Source of the DNA: JBOGVA01 sp050692195
Lineage (GTDB): Bacteria > Actinomycetota > UBA4738
DNA length: 14,042 nt
Direction: 5' to 3'
Assembly: GCA_050692195.1 (NCBI GenBank)
Contig: JBOGVA010000085.1
Location: 1-14,042, forward strand
In this document: in pieces, positions 13,668 through 14,042 of the stretch
Layout: each line of letters opens with the position of its first letter
Position numbering within the stretch: position 1 is the first letter of the stretch
Notes under the pieces: generated by a model
What the model was told of the DNA's origin: nothing
Seen by the model: only the letters and a program-made list of their open reading frames with translations
Database searches by the model: none
Translations under genes and position numbers: made by a program

Positions 13668-14042
13668 GCCGCATCACCTCCGCCACATTGGCCCGGTCTG
13701 CCGTCCGCTGGACCCGCCACGCGCCGAGAGCCGATGCGACGGGCAGGGCCGCCCCGGTTACCGTCAAGAGGAGCAAGGGCATCCGGAACAGGGGCGGCGG
13801 TGGAAGGTGGGGCATGGGGTCGAGCTGTGCGTACACGACCCTGATGGCGAGCCACGACAGGGCCACGCCGGCGATGAACCCGGTGGCCAGCAACCCCAGT
13901 AGCTCGAGCGCCACGGCCAGCCGGTGCGCGGTCCTGGTCAGGCCCATCCGTCGCGACAGGGCGTAGGAGACCTCACGGGACCGCTGGCGCGCCTCCAGGT
14001 ACAGCAGCGTTCCCACAAGAGCGATCAGGCCGGTGGCCACTC
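13657..14042 (-). CDS. ABC transporter permease, FtsX/MacB-type, C-terminal part (cut by window edge)
   Basis: Last 128 or so residues of a membrane permease; the gene continues beyond the window, so the GTG at 14040 should not be read as its start. The fragment has three hydrophobic segments, at about residues 1-14, 48-70 and 85-105 of the visible part. It also has a basic cytoplasmic loop containing RQRSREVSYALSRRMGLT, a proline-rich extracytoplasmic loop (LDPMPHLPPPP) and a terminal EVMRLAG. This pattern is the C-terminal half of the FtsX-like domain. Together with the two downstream ATPases it forms a MacB/LolCDE-like system that would act on lipids, lipoproteins, peptides or drugs rather than import nutrients. 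Confidence 0.85.
   Translation of the reverse strand, partial: VATGLIALVGTLLYLEARQRSREVSYALSRRMGLTRTAHRLAVALELLGLLATGFIAGVALSWLAIRVVYAQLDPMPHLPPPPLFRMPLLLLTVTGAALPVASALGAWRVQRTADRANVAEVMRLAG

Overview
The window is GC-rich (roughly two thirds or more G+C by eye), almost fully coding, and looks like a chromosomal segment of an actinobacterium, probably from a little-studied or uncultured lineage. Two things point there. The gene order infC-rpmI-rplT-(SpoU/TrmH rRNA methyltransferase)-pheS-pheT-argF matches the conserved actinobacterial neighbourhood as I recall it from mycobacteria and streptomycetes. GTG and TTG starts, ATGA/GTGA stop-start overlaps and apparently leaderless promoters are also common in that phylum. 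I see no rRNA, tRNA, insertion sequence or CRISPR array, and no gene-free stretch longer than 300 bases.

Bases 61-4433 (+) hold a peptide-type ABC importer operon: two permeases (OppB/DppB and OppC/DppC type) and two ATPases (OppD and OppF type), joined by 4-base gaps or overlaps. No substrate-binding protein is in the window; it may lie just upstream. Bases 4437-4780 hold a monocistronic cold-shock protein unit with a promoter, a 14-bp palindrome, a 5'UTR hairpin, a strong Shine-Dalgarno (SD) site with TTG start, and a terminator-like hairpin.

Bases 4808-6142 (+) hold the translation operon infC-rpmI-rplT behind a good promoter and a structured leader. infC has no ATG/GTG/TTG at the position its conserved N-terminus requires. 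Next, at 6209-7702, is the most unusual gene: a SPOUT-class RNA 2'-O-methyltransferase fused in frame to a histidine-kinase-like module. The H-box histidine is intact but the ATP-binding residues are eroded. pheS and pheT (7734-11194) form a translationally coupled pair, and argF (ornithine carbamoyltransferase, 11215-12135) follows directly without the argCJBD genes that normally separate it from pheT.

Bases 12145-14042 (-) run convergently and encode an export-type (MacB/LolD/FtsX-like) ABC system: the 3' end of a permease and two different ATPases. The first ATPase carries an AbrB-like C-terminal tail; the second has an atypical signature motif.

As a whole, the window joins nutrient uptake, translation initiation, ribosome assembly and modification, tRNA-Phe charging and arginine synthesis. 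The candidate for a previously undescribed system is the methyltransferase-pseudokinase fusion, which might link rRNA or tRNA modification to a signal.
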